From Microcyclospora pomicola (taxonomy: Eukaryota > Ascomycota > Dothideomycetes > Capnodiales), in the NCBI GenBank assembly GCA_002786065.1, contig NHNY01000004.1, forward strand, positions 682,001-746,000: 64,000 nt of DNA. The letters run 5' to 3'. Below are positions 54,592-64,000 of this stretch, piece after piece. The first letter of the stretch is position 1, and each line of letters starts with the position of its first letter. Under the pieces are notes generated by a model. It was given only the letters and a program-made list of their open reading frames with translations, had not been told where the DNA came from and searched no databases. Made by a program: the position numbers and the translations under genes.

Positions 54592-55611
54592 TCAGGCATT
54601 CACCAGAGGCTGTAAGGGTGATTCCGGGGTCATTGGAGTCGGTGGGGTGCTTATGCGTTCCGTGACCTCGACCTCATCACCAACCCGGAGCAAAGCGCCA
54701 CTGGGTCCAGCACAGGCATATTGACCAAAGACAGGCTTGTGCGGATGGTTGTCATTCGTCCGCCGATCTCTCGCAAGCAGTCCGTAAAGCTGTCTGTTGG
54801 TAGCAATCATGCCTCCTTTGGCCAGATCCACGTTCAGACTGAGACACCGTACCGTTCGGTACAGACAACGGACAGACACCTCCTGATTCCGGTCCACTTG
54901 AGAGCGAATGGCAAGCATTCCCCAATTGTCTTCGTCATAAGGTGGTCTCTCATCGTCGACGTTCACGTGAATGTTGGGTCGAAACCTGACGATGACATCC
55001 TCATCTCGTGCTGAAGGTGGCAAGCGTCGTCGAGCGTCTTCTTCGGAGGCGGTAGTGGTAATTAGTAGCGGTGCCGCATCTGCGAATCGCAGTCTTTGCG
55101 GCTGGAGGCTACTGTCTACTGCAATAGATAGTGCTCGGTAGTGCTTCGGAATGTACACAGATCCTGGAATTTCACGCTGTCCGTTGCCACCAATGTATAG
55201 CAAGCGCGTTTGCGAGCCAAGATGGTATGTGAAGTAGCGTGCTACATCATCCCCCATATCGATACCAGGCGCCTTGGTCCCGAAGATACTGACTTCGAAG
55301 ACGCTCGCTGTGAGAAGACTTAGAGGCGAGGGCGTCAGTGGCAATGTTAGCGTAGCGTGCCTCTCGTCAGCATGAATATGCGTAATGGTCAATTTGGACC
55401 ATGACTTGTCGATGGCTGTATGAAACAGCCCGAGTTGGAAGTTCCACTTGATCGTAATATGTTCCGCAAGACCACCTGTTTCAGGCCTGGGGGGCTTGAC
55501 GAGAACATACTGGCGATCGAATCGTAGTCCTTCATTCGTTATCTCTGTAGCTTGCACTTCGACGGGTCGTAAAGACTTGACAGGATATATGAAAAGTCTT
55601 TGTATCTTCAT
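54592..55611 (-). CDS. MOSC-domain protein (mARC-like)
   Basis: Single exon, 339 residues from ATG 55611 (MKIQRLFIYPVKSLRPVEV); the frame upstream has no ATG. The N-terminal MOSC beta-barrel domain begins IYPVKSLRPVEVQATEI, with GLRFDRQYVLV. The C-terminal MOSC domain includes RFRPNIHVNVDDERPPYDED, RCLYRTVRCLSLNVDLAKGG and PVFGQYACAG. The Cys in TVRCLSLNVD is at the position typical for molybdenum cofactor binding in this group. Relatives reduce N-hydroxylated compounds or carry sulfur; the substrate here is unknown. No mitochondrial presequence is evident. It is divergent from a Zn2Cys6 regulator. Confidence 0.88.
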   Translation of the reverse strand: MKIQRLFIYPVKSLRPVEVQATEITNEGLRFDRQYVLVKPPRPETGGLAEHITIKWNFQLGLFHTAIDKSWSKLTITHIHADERHATLTLPLTPSPLSLLTASVFEVSIFGTKAPGIDMGDDVARYFTYHLGSQTRLLYIGGNGQREIPGSVYIPKHYRALSIAVDSSLQPQRLRFADAAPLLITTTASEEDARRRLPPSARDEDVIVRFRPNIHVNVDDERPPYDEDNWGMLAIRSQVDRNQEVSVRCLYRTVRCLSLNVDLAKGGMIATNRQLYGLLARDRRTNDNHPHKPVFGQYACAGPSGALLRVGDEVEVTERISTPPTPMTPESPLQPLVNA

Positions 55612-56113
55612 CTTGATTTCCTGCACATTTGATGTGAGGCTGGTCTATTCAGAAGAGGCGCTTTGCCAGCGCGGCTTCGTCATGGCTGTGGCTATCACGC
55701 ACTATCCAGTCAGTACACTCTCCAACAGAGCTGCAGTCAACGCAGAACGTAGCCAAGGACATATGACAAGCAAAGCCGTGACTTTAGATCCGAAAGATGG
55801 AAGAGGCCGGTCACGTAGTATTGAGGTCGGGACTGATCGAATCAGATTAGATTACTGTAGACGACGACATGTCTTGCGGCAAGTCCGGACCGAGCTGAGT
55901 ACCGTCGTAAGCGACTCAAATGCGCTGGGAAGGCAATCCACCATCCCTCGCTCGTGGTCAACTCGTTGGCACATCGTCAAGTTCGGAAAATCAGCGAATG
56001 CAGTGGGGAAAATGACGACCGCCTATTTTCATCTGTGACGGTCATGCGAAATGAGCAGGGAACTTTGGCCATAGTCCATCTTGGCTGATCTTGTCAACCT
56101 CCAAGCTCAATCA
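55612..56113. promoter_or_regulatory. Bidirectional promoter, MOSC gene / Zn2Cys6 gene
   Basis: The two start codons are 502 bp apart and face outward. A plus-strand frame (55448-56038) crosses it from inside the MOSC gene and is not credible. No inverted CGG triplet pair was clearly identified. Confidence 0.5.
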
Positions 56114-58488
56114 ATGGCGGAGCCAACACCAACAACGGAGAGAGCTTGCGACAGATGTCGAGAGCGCCGCGTGAAGGTATGTGGCACATAAGCTTTGTTA
56201 CTTCCGATCATAAACCGATCCGTTCTCGCTCATGTAAGAATTAGTGTGATAAGCGCATGCCATCATGTCTGAGGTGTGAGAAACTGGGCAAAACCTGCCC
56301 GGGATATGACAAGAAACGCAAGTTTGTCGATGAAGGTGTCTCACTACGAAGGAAGTACCAAAGCTCGACAGTCGAATCTCCCAAGCGTGAGCAAGAATTG
56401 GGAAATGTCTGCTACCCTGCCCACCAATGTTCGAGCGGACTCTGATACAAGCCTAGCAGAGTGATATAAGATTGCCAGCTCCAGCTCCAGAAGGAACGCA
56501 ATTCTCCCCAGGTAGCTATCATAGTCCGCAGAGTTATGTCGGCTTGGGTAACGCTTCACGACATTTGTCAACATTGCCATTGGGTTCGGACTCCCCGTCG
56601 CGATGTCACAGTCTCAATCAAGCCAGCAATCCAGCTGTATCGAATGATCCTCCAGGTTCAGCTCAAATCATAGATAAGAAATATCCGCCGCTGTCCATCC
56701 GCGAGATTGTAACAGAAGACCCATGGATCGAGGGAAGCTTTGAACCAGAATGGTTCAACCTTGACCCAGATGTTTATTATGGCAGTGAAGGCAACTCGTG
56801 CGGTTTCTTACCGAATCTTCCAAACATTGTAGATGAGGTGGATAGGAAAGACCTTGGCTCTGCCGAGCCATCTGAAAGCCTAGAACGACTCACGGGCATA
56901 AGCACGATACCTGGGAGGTATCTTCTCCTTCAGCCTCACATGGCGAGCAACCAGCTGACGGATTTCTTGGTAGTAGTAATCTTTGGGCGTCAGAAAGTCA
57001 GTTTCATACGAGTGCTATCGTTACGGACGAACGTGAACATGAGATGGCCTATTTGATCAGACATTTTACTGAGTCCATTGGGCCTTGGTATGTCTCCCTT
57101 GTACTGCCAATAGCCGTATGAGGGCGTCTGCTTACAGGGACAGGATGGACCTTTTCGATCAAGAAATGCATTTCAGTCAGCTGGTACCTTTAAAAGCTCT
57201 CCGGGATGCACTGCTTCGGAATGCTATTGCCGCTGTTGCAGCGAAACAGCTTGGGCTACTGAAGGGCCGTAAACCATTCGCAGGTCCTCAGACTCAAAAG
57301 CCTGCAGCAATGGAGGTGATAGGTGTGCTTGATGTAGACTGGTTCTACAAAGCTGCGAACTACTACGATAAAGCCATTTCAGCTTCTCGTGCTTATCTCT
57401 CTGCACTATCCGGCAGTCTCAGCAATCCATCAACGCCAAATTCACAGACGACTGTTCTTGGAGTGAACTCGGATGATCTGCTCGTGGCTGTCAGCATATT
57501 CTCGTTGTATGAATCCCTTGACAAGCTTGAAGCAGGATGGCTCCAGTGAGTAAGGACAAAAGGCACCAATCTTCAAGCATACTGACCAAGGGGCAGACAT
57601 TTGGCTGGACTCAAGTCCCTGCTATCGGCTGTACGAGCAAGCCGTACGGAGCAAGCCCAAGGACAGCTCACACTGACTCCCACTATCGGTCGACACGCAG
57701 CTTTCTGGAACTTTGCACGAGCCGATTACCAAGCTGCGTATGCAAACCACAGAAAGACATTACTGAATCCTGAAGACTATGAGTTATGGCGTAATTGTGG
57801 ATTGCAATTACAGAACGACGGTACGCTGTACACTGTGCGCAGTGACGTGATGAAAAGCGATCTGTTTCATGGCCGCGACGGTACGCAACTGGTGTCGCAC
57901 ACGATGCTGTGGTTGGTTCTATCTGTCATGAATTACCTTGCCAATGATCTTGGCGAACCACCAGGAACACGTCTTGCAACCTGGAGACGTCTGTCACTCC
58001 AGCTGGACAACTGGGAAAGCAGTCTCCCGGGGACGTTCCAGCCGTGTGCGCAAATGAAGTATCAGTTCCAACATCGGAAGGATAAGTACAGCAAGTCGCG
58101 TCTCAAAGAAGTGTTCTTCAGCATCAACCAGTGTGCAGCTGCTGTTCAGCTCTACCACCTTGCACGAATTCTTCTTCTTCTGAACAAGCCGAGCACGAAC
58201 TCGGGTCTCAGTCGACTCAGGGCTTACCGCGAAGTATCATCAGAAGCCCTCAAGCACGCGCATGAGATATGTGGCATTGCGCTTGGACGACCACATGCGG
58301 CCGTGAGGGTTGAGATGATATTGCCCGTCTATATAGCCGGAACCTGCCTTGAGGATGATGAAGAGCGACAGGTCGTGCTAGACTTACTTACAGCCATCGA
58401 GAAGGATACTGGATGTGCAACTGCTAGCAAGGCACAAAGCTTGGTCGAGGAATGGGGCTGGAGTAAGGAGCCTCTAGAAGTACCATAG
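56114..58488 (+). CDS. Zn(II)2Cys6 transcription factor
   Basis: Six exons, 56114-56176, 56245-56386, 56479-56917, 56998-57087, 57144-57545 and 57597-58488, give 675 residues. The binuclear zinc cluster is C12-X2-C-X6-C-X6-C-X2-C-X6-C (ACDRCRERRVK spliced to CDKRMPSCLRCEKLG). This is followed by a basic linker and a Ser/Pro-rich region. From about residue 220 the fungal-specific regulatory domain begins with DEREHEMAYLIRHFTES and IGPWMDLFDQEMHFSQLVPL, then runs to the C terminus. The third intron is uncertain: the donor at 56918 (GTATCT) is the best in phase, but the acceptor could be 56997 or 57012. All other joins restore conserved text. Target genes unknown; divergence from the MOSC gene makes that gene a candidate. 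Confidence 0.82.
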
Positions 58489-58780
58489 CAAGTGAATAAG
58501 CTTTCGGGATATCATGATCTCTTCTCATGTCCACGTTGATGATGAAGTCCACTCGATAATCACTGGTAATGCCCGTAGCCTGTAAAATTGTAGCCTGGAC
58601 ATGTCAATACTTTTATGTTTGGAATGGTCAACGGAAAGCCGGGGTCCACAGCCAACACCTGCTCCAAAGTTTCCAGACGACAGTTGTACATCTTAGGTAC
58701 GGTACATTTATGTACCTACACATGAACTCACCACCCCGACGGAAAATCGGAGCATCAAACATCGAGAAACACATCAAAAA

Positions 58781-59392
58781 ATGGAAAGCCTAGACACCTT
58801 CACCCAGCTTCCTCTAAGCATCGACCCGGCCAGCAAAGCCATCTCCGCCAGCACCGCCAACCTCCGCGACGACATCGACGATGTGAACAAGCTGCACCGC
58901 CATCTCCTCGCGCTCGAGACCCCGAACCAGACCCCACCACCTCCAGCCCCGGTGAACCCCAAGCGGAGCGTGCAGATCACCAAGCTGCGCGAGTCGGGCA
59001 ACGCGTCGTACAAAAAGGGCGCGTTCGCGGAGGCGATCAAGATGTACGATCTGGCGCTGCGGATGGCGGCGGAGCGGCCGCCGTGGGAGGCGTCGGGGTT
59101 GGTGCGCGAGGAGCTGAGCCTGCTGTACGTAAACCGCAGCCAGGCGTACATGGCGCAGCAGATGTGGGCGGAGGGCATGGTGGACGCGGAGATCAGCGTG
59201 GAGCTGAAGAAGGTGGCCAACGTCAAGGGCTGGTGGCGGCGGGGCCAGTGCTTGCGCGAAATGGGCAGGATCGAGGAGGCACAGGAGTGGGTGAGACTAG
59301 GGCTGGAGTTTGAGAGGGCGGGCCCGGATAAGCAGGGCGTCGCGGAGCTGGAGGCGTTGGCACGAGAGCTGGCGAAGGATGGGGAGAAGTGA
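58781..59392 (+). CDS. SEC72: Sec72-like translocon TPR protein
   Basis: Single exon, 203 residues. The N-terminal segment (MESLDTFTQLPLSIDPASKA) and the TPR domain (about 60-190) match fungal Sec72: ITKLRESGNASYKKGAFAEA, IKMYDLALRMA, SLLYVNRSQAYMAQQMWAEG and VKGWWRRGQCLREMGRIEEA. Sec72 is a peripheral ER component of the Sec63 complex and receives Hsp70-bound precursors for post-translational translocation. The coding sequence is very GC-rich compared with its flanks, giving long shadow frames in other phases. It follows the Zn2Cys6 gene by 292 bp. Confidence 0.87.
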   Translation: MESLDTFTQLPLSIDPASKAISASTANLRDDIDDVNKLHRHLLALETPNQTPPPPAPVNPKRSVQITKLRESGNASYKKGAFAEAIKMYDLALRMAAERPPWEASGLVREELSLLYVNRSQAYMAQQMWAEGMVDAEISVELKKVANVKGWWRRGQCLREMGRIEEAQEWVRLGLEFERAGPDKQGVAELEALARELAKDGEK

Positions 59393-59679
59393 AGGGATGG
59401 GATGGGGGTGGAATATGAGTGCGCGGGCTACGACGAGAGAGAAGTCCACACAGCGACAATGACCGGGGCCTCGACAAGGCTTGCATGAGAACTGCTCGAC
59501 AGTTGACCGAATGAAATAGTATACAGTGGCTTGTACGCCTATAGATACATGGCATTATGATGAAGACCCATGCTCCTCACGCTATGCAAATGCGACCGAA
59601 CTCAATCACCGCCACCATACCTATGCAGCTGAAGCTATCACTGCTTCCCCCTATAAAGTGACTGCATGTAATCGTCAAT

Positions 59680-62600
59680 TCAGTCGACCTCTGCACGCCC
59701 GCTAGACTGCGTAACATCTTGCACGGCTTTGGTTTCCAGACCAAGGTCATTGCCCTCGAGGACGTGTGCATTCGTGGTCGCGGAGCTGATGGCCGGCATC
59801 CCGACCACGATCTTCTCCTTGCCTTTCTCAAGTCGGTCGAGTTTCTTGCGAACGCCAGCATCCTTGGCACTCACGGATCGCAGCAAATCCCTGAAATAGT
59901 CGCCACTGCCTTTCTTTTCCACTTCCTGACTAGCGGTTTCTTCTTCTCCTTCCTCCTTACCCTTCCAGTAAGCTTCCTTACGTCTATGCTTCATATCTTC
60001 ATACATGGCCCAGCGCGTGCTTTCACTCATTTCAGCAGATGGTTCCTTCAGGATGAACTCCACTCGCCATTCGCGGTCGGCGGTGAAGTTCGTAGGGCGG
60101 TTGCCCTCGCAATGTTGCCACGCAGTCTCAGGCTCGGAGCGCAGCTTTGTATAGTTATATAGCAGTATAGTCGCGCAGAACAAAGGCCGATGGGTTGCTT
60201 CTGTGGAGGTCTCGATGCGACCTATGAAGGATGAATCGGCCGCAGTCTCTGTATTGGCATACATTGGTGATGTCCCACCGGGCTTTGTGATCTCAGATGA
60301 CTTTGAATCCACTTCTTCTTCAGACTTCTCCTCCTTGCCCATCACATCTTTTTCAAAGTCCGCAATGCGTGTTTTACCCAAGCTTTGAATCCGGTCGACT
60401 TCTTTGTCTGCCATCGGTTCCGCGAAGATTGTCATGGTAGCTGGTCTGTCACCCCTACCTGGTCGCGTCTCGAAAAAGAACCTGAGACTTGTCTCGGGGT
60501 ACTTTTCTGTGGCCATATTCAGCACTTTGTTGTACAGATCAATACTGAGCTTGAACTCCTCATCGCCAAGACAGCGGTCGATCTGTCCATGTAGTGCTCG
60601 ATCCATTTCGTTGATCGAGATGTATTGGAACCCGAAGATGCGCGTGACATTGTGATATGCAACGAAGATACCATCCATGCGACCCATTCGCGCTTGCAAC
60701 GAATACTTGAGCATCGTGGATCTGATCATGTCGTAGTACTCGCGTTCGTACGAGTTCCATCGCCCCTGAGCGGTGTGTATCTCATACCCAATCATGGGAA
60801 GGTAATCCGCGGCATCCATACGAACAGAAACCACGGCCCGGGTCTTCAGGTCGAAGGTACCGGTACCAGGAAGGCGAGGATCATATGCGTCAAGCTGGGA
60901 TCTCATGATAAAATCACCCATAGCGGTGTACTGATATGCCTCCGGGCCATCTCGATCCTCTTTGCTGACCTCACGTGCATCGCTTTTACGATAGCGCTCA
61001 TATTCTGATTGTGACCGAGTCAAGAGCAGCTCCATACTCTTTCCTAGCATCATCAGAACGTTCCCAGAGTCGAACTCCTTGTCAGCATCGATAGCATAAG
61101 TTCCGTTTTGCCAGCGTAAGAACATCGCATTGGGAGCGCGATTTAGCTTCGTCAGGGTAGGCGCATTGTCGGGAAAGGCTTTAGACATCATATTAAGATT
61201 TAGATCGCGAAAGTTGGAAAGCAGAAAGTGAAAATGCGACAATGTGCTTGTCATGCTCGAAGTCGAGCCGACATATCGCTTCCCGTTCTGCTTTGCGAGA
61301 TCTGAAAGCATAGTATCTTGCGATGAAGTCTTATATTCCTTGAGCGCATTGAAATCAAATTCAGCGACAGGCATGATCTTCTGTAGATAGGGATCAAAAT
61401 TGTACACTCGGGAGTGTGGATCTTGAAGCTGGTAGACACCGGGATTGAACAGCACTCGATCTAGACCATATGCAAGCCGAGGGACTACAGGCTGGTCGAT
61501 GTCAATCGGGCTAATATGAAGATCGCTGGCGTTCACTTGTGTAATGTCTGAGTCTTCAATGGTTGCTGGGATTTCCGCGGCATCACCGCCCGCGAACTCG
61601 GTGTCGACGTTGATTAATATATCGCTTTGGCCCGCAGGCTCAACATTCGGCAGTCGCGTCTGTTCAGCAGATGCAAGCTCCTCGCGAGAAGGGTCGCTCT
61701 CAGTATGCTTAGAAACAGCTCTAGTGCGCGTCCGTTTCTTCTTAGGTTGAGCTTCCGAAGGCCCTCTTGTCATGTTTCGGACAACCGAATGATGCGCCAG
61801 CTCGGATTCAGCGGCATCCACCCTCTCTCTCACCTCGGGAAGTAGACCGCGCTCGTGACGCAGCTTTTCTGGACGCTCCTGATACAGATCTGAGAGCCCC
61901 TCATGTGAATCGGCAATCCCTTGGTCGCTACCTGACGATGTGCCTGTATTGTCTTCAGCGTCAGTGCGCATCTCGTGAAATTTGAAGGGTCGGTAACTCG
62001 CAGCAGTGCGCTCAGTGTCGGTGCTGGTTCCTTGGCTTTTGTCATTGAGATACACGGGATCAGTCTCCTGATCGGAAAGGTCAGCGGTATCACGAACATC
62101 AGTATGGAGGTCTGGTTCGGTAGCGCCGCTTTCCACGATGCCTTCGGTCGTGAGCGATGAGGATACGTCTTCCGAAGTTCCACTCATCGATGATTCCCGT
62201 GAGTCCGACAGGCGAGCTGGCTTAGCGTTCTGATCAAAGGTATTTAGACCTCCACTACTTCTGCTCCCGGCAAGCCTTTTTTCGAAAGCGATCTTCTTCC
62301 TGTCGCCGATTCCCGAGCTGGTACCCTCATTTGCCCCACGGGGGTCGGGTTTTACAACAAAAGATCTACCACCCCAGGTTTTGGTGTCAGACTGGCGTGG
62401 ATTGATAGGGTCAGGCGTTGACAGTCGATCGGCTTTCCGTAACGTTTCATACGAGGCAGCATGAGTACCATTCCGAGGGGCGTGTGCCGTCGAATCACCC
62501 CATGCTGCCCGCGCGTTTGTTATTTGTGCTTTGCTCAGAAGTGGATGAGAGCTTCGATGGACTGTGAAGGGCGACGATCGTCTTGTTGGAAGTCGCGCCG

Positions 62601-63396
62601 GTTGGGACTTCAGACTATCTAGAAAAGCAGTGTCCCAATCATCGTTAGAGAATGCCACTTTTTCAATCGGATCCTCCCCTTCCTGTGAACGGTGCGGCGT
62701 TGTCTGGTCCAAGCTGTTGGTTCGCGTTGCATCATCTAAGGCTATGTAGCCGAATGGGTTCGGCGAACGTGCGGCAGGGATCTTGTCGTCCTCTGGGCTT
62801 TCTTTGGGATCCTCCTCGGGAGGCAATGTAGGCTGTGACGTGCCCTCTCGCGCCGCCATTTCCGATCGCATGCTGGCAATCAATCCATCCAATTGCGCTC
62901 TCATAGGCGGCAAGCTTGACTTCGAGAGCTCTATCTCATCTTCTGCGTCCTTAAAAGGACGGCCGCGGACCGCGGTCTTCCCGCGAGTATTCGCATGACT
63001 TCTTCCACGATTTGTGCGGTCTTGTGACAAGGCTGGGCGTGCTTTTTGCGCCTCTGCCACATCGACCCCGGTATCAGATTCGTGTGATTCAGCCGTGCGC
63101 CCAGTTCGACCATCAGCATCCGGCTTGCGTGTCTTGGATTCAACATCTTTGCGGGGTTGGGGACGAGGCCGAGAAGTGACTCCTATATCATTGAAATTGC
63201 TTATCCAATCATCGTAAGTATGCTCCTCGTTATCGTTCCGGTTGGACTCATCGGCGGAGATCGATGTTGCAGCAGTAGTGTAGCGTTTCTTGTGCTTCTG
63301 CGCAACAGCAGTGCCGGTCACCATTGAATGGCGGCATCGGTGGCAAACGTAAGCCGGAGTACTCCATGATGGGATTTGCACAATAGTGCGGAACAT
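59680..63396 (-). CDS. PET127: Mitochondrial RNA-processing protein Pet127
   Basis: Single exon of 1238 residues. The start MFRTIVQIPSWSTPAYVCHR gives a basic N terminus suited to mitochondrial import and includes a CHRCRH pair. Residues 60-650 are hydrophilic and disordered, much longer than in yeast Pet127 (800 residues overall). The Pet127 core begins near residue 660 (GLDRVLFNPGVYQLQDPHSR) and contains STSSMTSTLSHFHFLLSNFR, MFLRWQNGTYAIDADKEFDS and GDFIMRSQLDAYDPRLPGTG. A charged tail follows. Yeast Pet127 is bound to the inner membrane and helps 5' processing and turnover of mitochondrial mRNAs. The gene is divergent from ORC6. Confidence 0.91.
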   Translation of the reverse strand: MFRTIVQIPSWSTPAYVCHRCRHSMVTGTAVAQKHKKRYTTAATSISADESNRNDNEEHTYDDWISNFNDIGVTSRPRPQPRKDVESKTRKPDADGRTGRTAESHESDTGVDVAEAQKARPALSQDRTNRGRSHANTRGKTAVRGRPFKDAEDEIELSKSSLPPMRAQLDGLIASMRSEMAAREGTSQPTLPPEEDPKESPEDDKIPAARSPNPFGYIALDDATRTNSLDQTTPHRSQEGEDPIEKVAFSNDDWDTAFLDSLKSQPARLPTRRSSPFTVHRSSHPLLSKAQITNARAAWGDSTAHAPRNGTHAASYETLRKADRLSTPDPINPRQSDTKTWGGRSFVVKPDPRGANEGTSSGIGDRKKIAFEKRLAGSRSSGGLNTFDQNAKPARLSDSRESSMSGTSEDVSSSLTTEGIVESGATEPDLHTDVRDTADLSDQETDPVYLNDKSQGTSTDTERTAASYRPFKFHEMRTDAEDNTGTSSGSDQGIADSHEGLSDLYQERPEKLRHERGLLPEVRERVDAAESELAHHSVVRNMTRGPSEAQPKKKRTRTRAVSKHTESDPSREELASAEQTRLPNVEPAGQSDILINVDTEFAGGDAAEIPATIEDSDITQVNASDLHISPIDIDQPVVPRLAYGLDRVLFNPGVYQLQDPHSRVYNFDPYLQKIMPVAEFDFNALKEYKTSSQDTMLSDLAKQNGKRYVGSTSSMTSTLSHFHFLLSNFRDLNLNMMSKAFPDNAPTLTKLNRAPNAMFLRWQNGTYAIDADKEFDSGNVLMMLGKSMELLLTRSQSEYERYRKSDAREVSKEDRDGPEAYQYTAMGDFIMRSQLDAYDPRLPGTGTFDLKTRAVVSVRMDAADYLPMIGYEIHTAQGRWNSYEREYYDMIRSTMLKYSLQARMGRMDGIFVAYHNVTRIFGFQYISINEMDRALHGQIDRCLGDEEFKLSIDLYNKVLNMATEKYPETSLRFFFETRPGRGDRPATMTIFAEPMADKEVDRIQSLGKTRIADFEKDVMGKEEKSEEEVDSKSSEITKPGGTSPMYANTETAADSSFIGRIETSTEATHRPLFCATILLYNYTKLRSEPETAWQHCEGNRPTNFTADREWRVEFILKEPSAEMSESTRWAMYEDMKHRRKEAYWKGKEEGEEETASQEVEKKGSGDYFRDLLRSVSAKDAGVRKKLDRLEKGKEKIVVGMPAISSATTNAHVLEGNDLGLETKAVQDVTQSSGRAEVD

Positions 63397-63690
63397 GAGG
63401 CTGAGGGTGGATGGATTCGCCGATCAGAAACAGGCGTGGTGTTGCAAGCGGCAATGTGAAATATATTTGAGGGTACATTGATGACATGATATCGGCGGGA
63501 CAATCCGCAGCCTAGAGAGTGTCTGATCATTCGCTCAGAGAGGGCAGAACGGCCAATTTGGACCACGTGACACCGCGTTTTACCGCGTCTCTAATCGCGA
63601 TGCTGTTCACGGTACCCAGCCGGGGGCTCTTGGTGATGTAGGCACATATTTCTGAACATCACCCTCTTCCGTGCCCAAGGGATATTCGCG
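63397..63690. promoter_or_regulatory. Bidirectional promoter PET127 / ORC6
   Basis: The gap is 294 bp between outward-facing ATGs. It holds an E-box CACGTG at 63564-63569, two direct copies of ACCGCGT at 63572-63578 and 63582-63588, and TCGCGA near 63595. CGCGT is the core of MBF-type sites, which in yeasts control replication genes, and ORC6 is one such gene. Binding is inferred from sequence only. Confidence 0.5.
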
Positions 63691-64000
63691 ATGCCGACCT
63701 CGATCGAAAACAACCTGATGCTACTGCTCCCGACGCATGCTTTCCTGCCTCCCGAGCTTGTTCATCTCTCGACGTCACTTCTAGCACAATCTCGCTCAAA
63801 AGCAGCTTCATTGAAGCCCGACGAAGAAATCGCAAGAACGTATGCGTGTTGTAATATCGCATGCGAAAGACTACGCCATAAGCTAGCCCTAGATATCGCT
63901 AAGACGAATGCGCCGACCAAGCCCAGGGTATATGCAAAGCTGTACACGTATCTGGATGGAGCTTTGAACACGACGAAGTCTGCTGAGCCGCCGCAAAGGA
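63691..64000 (+). CDS. ORC6: Origin recognition complex subunit 6, 5' part
   Basis: The frame is open from ATG 63691 to the end of the window, 103 codons, so the gene is cut by the window edge. The product matches the N terminus of fungal Orc6: MPTSIENNLMLLLPTHAFLP, then PELVHLSTSLLAQSRSKAAS, LKPDEEIARTYACCNIACER and PRVYAKLYTYLDGAL. Orc6 is the smallest ORC subunit. Its N-terminal half is a TFIIB-like cyclin-box fold that helps load the MCM helicase. No intron is needed in the visible part. Confidence 0.9.
   Translation, partial: MPTSIENNLMLLLPTHAFLPPELVHLSTSLLAQSRSKAASLKPDEEIARTYACCNIACERLRHKLALDIAKTNAPTKPRVYAKLYTYLDGALNTTKSAEPPQR

Noticed and set aside
1-64000. Mobile elements, integrated virus-like elements or CRISPR arrays
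   Set aside because: No transposase, reverse transcriptase, integrase or capsid-like coding sequence, no long terminal repeats and no regularly spaced repeat array were seen on either strand.

Overview
The window is nuclear DNA of a filamentous ascomycete (Pezizomycotina). Genes are dense and on both strands. Introns are short (mostly 50-100 nt) with GTNNGT donors and CTAAC-like branch sites. Proteins absent from or divergent in budding yeast are present (ATG101, ribosomal L28e, a SARAF homologue). The style of the small introns and unknown proteins suggests Dothideomycetes (Capnodiales/Mycosphaerellales), but that placement is inference. Thirty protein genes are supported, one of them cut by the right edge, plus one intron-containing tRNA-His gene. 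All are host genes; no transposase, reverse transcriptase, viral gene or CRISPR array was seen.

Layout. 0.4-4.1 kb: a small single-pass membrane protein, the phosducin/thioredoxin-like PLP1 (TXNDC9) on the minus strand, and the Golgi GDP-mannose transporter VRG4. 4.1-8.6 kb: a gene-poor stretch with a perfect 12-bp hairpin, a degenerate CGCA-type repeat cluster and four GACGCGTC palindromes. 8.6-17.3 kb: a small SANT-like protein, a likely gene relic, peptidyl-tRNA hydrolase, the endosomal Na+/H+ exchanger NHX1, SARAF and mitochondrial SSB (RIM1). 17.3-20.4 kb: non-coding, ending in a pyrimidine-rich leader of the SAT4/HAL4 kinase (20.4-22.1 kb). 23.1-25.2 kb: divergent HIS6 and FAF1. 25.5-26.4 kb: protein-like relic. 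27.6-31.5 kb: a DUF2015 protein, SF3B4 (HSH49), RPL28 (L28e) and the three-exon TOM7. 31.7-46.3 kb: SEC15, a Mei2-type RNA-binding protein, LAS21/GPI7, RMP1 and a KAP122/importin-13-like karyopherin. 46.8-53.6 kb: ATG101, a secreted GH18 chitinase, a seven-helix membrane protein, KIN17 and tRNA-His. 54.6-64 kb: a MOSC protein divergent from a Zn2Cys6 regulator, SEC72, PET127 and the 5' part of ORC6.

Most genes are housekeeping and unrelated to each other in function: secretion and glycosylation (VRG4, SEC15, LAS21, SEC72), mitochondrial function (RIM1, TOM7, PET127), RNA processing (SF3B4, RMP1, FAF1) and ion homeostasis (NHX1, SAT4). Several are divergent pairs with short shared promoters (HIS6/FAF1, RPL28/TOM7, RMP1/KAP122-like, MOSC/Zn2Cys6, PET127/ORC6). 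No metabolic cluster or convincing new multi-gene system is visible. The signals most worth a second look are the GACGCGTC palindromes, the tRNA-His intron hairpin, the triple TAGTCTTATAGAC motif upstream of SARAF, the seven-helix protein of unknown role, and two protein-like relics.
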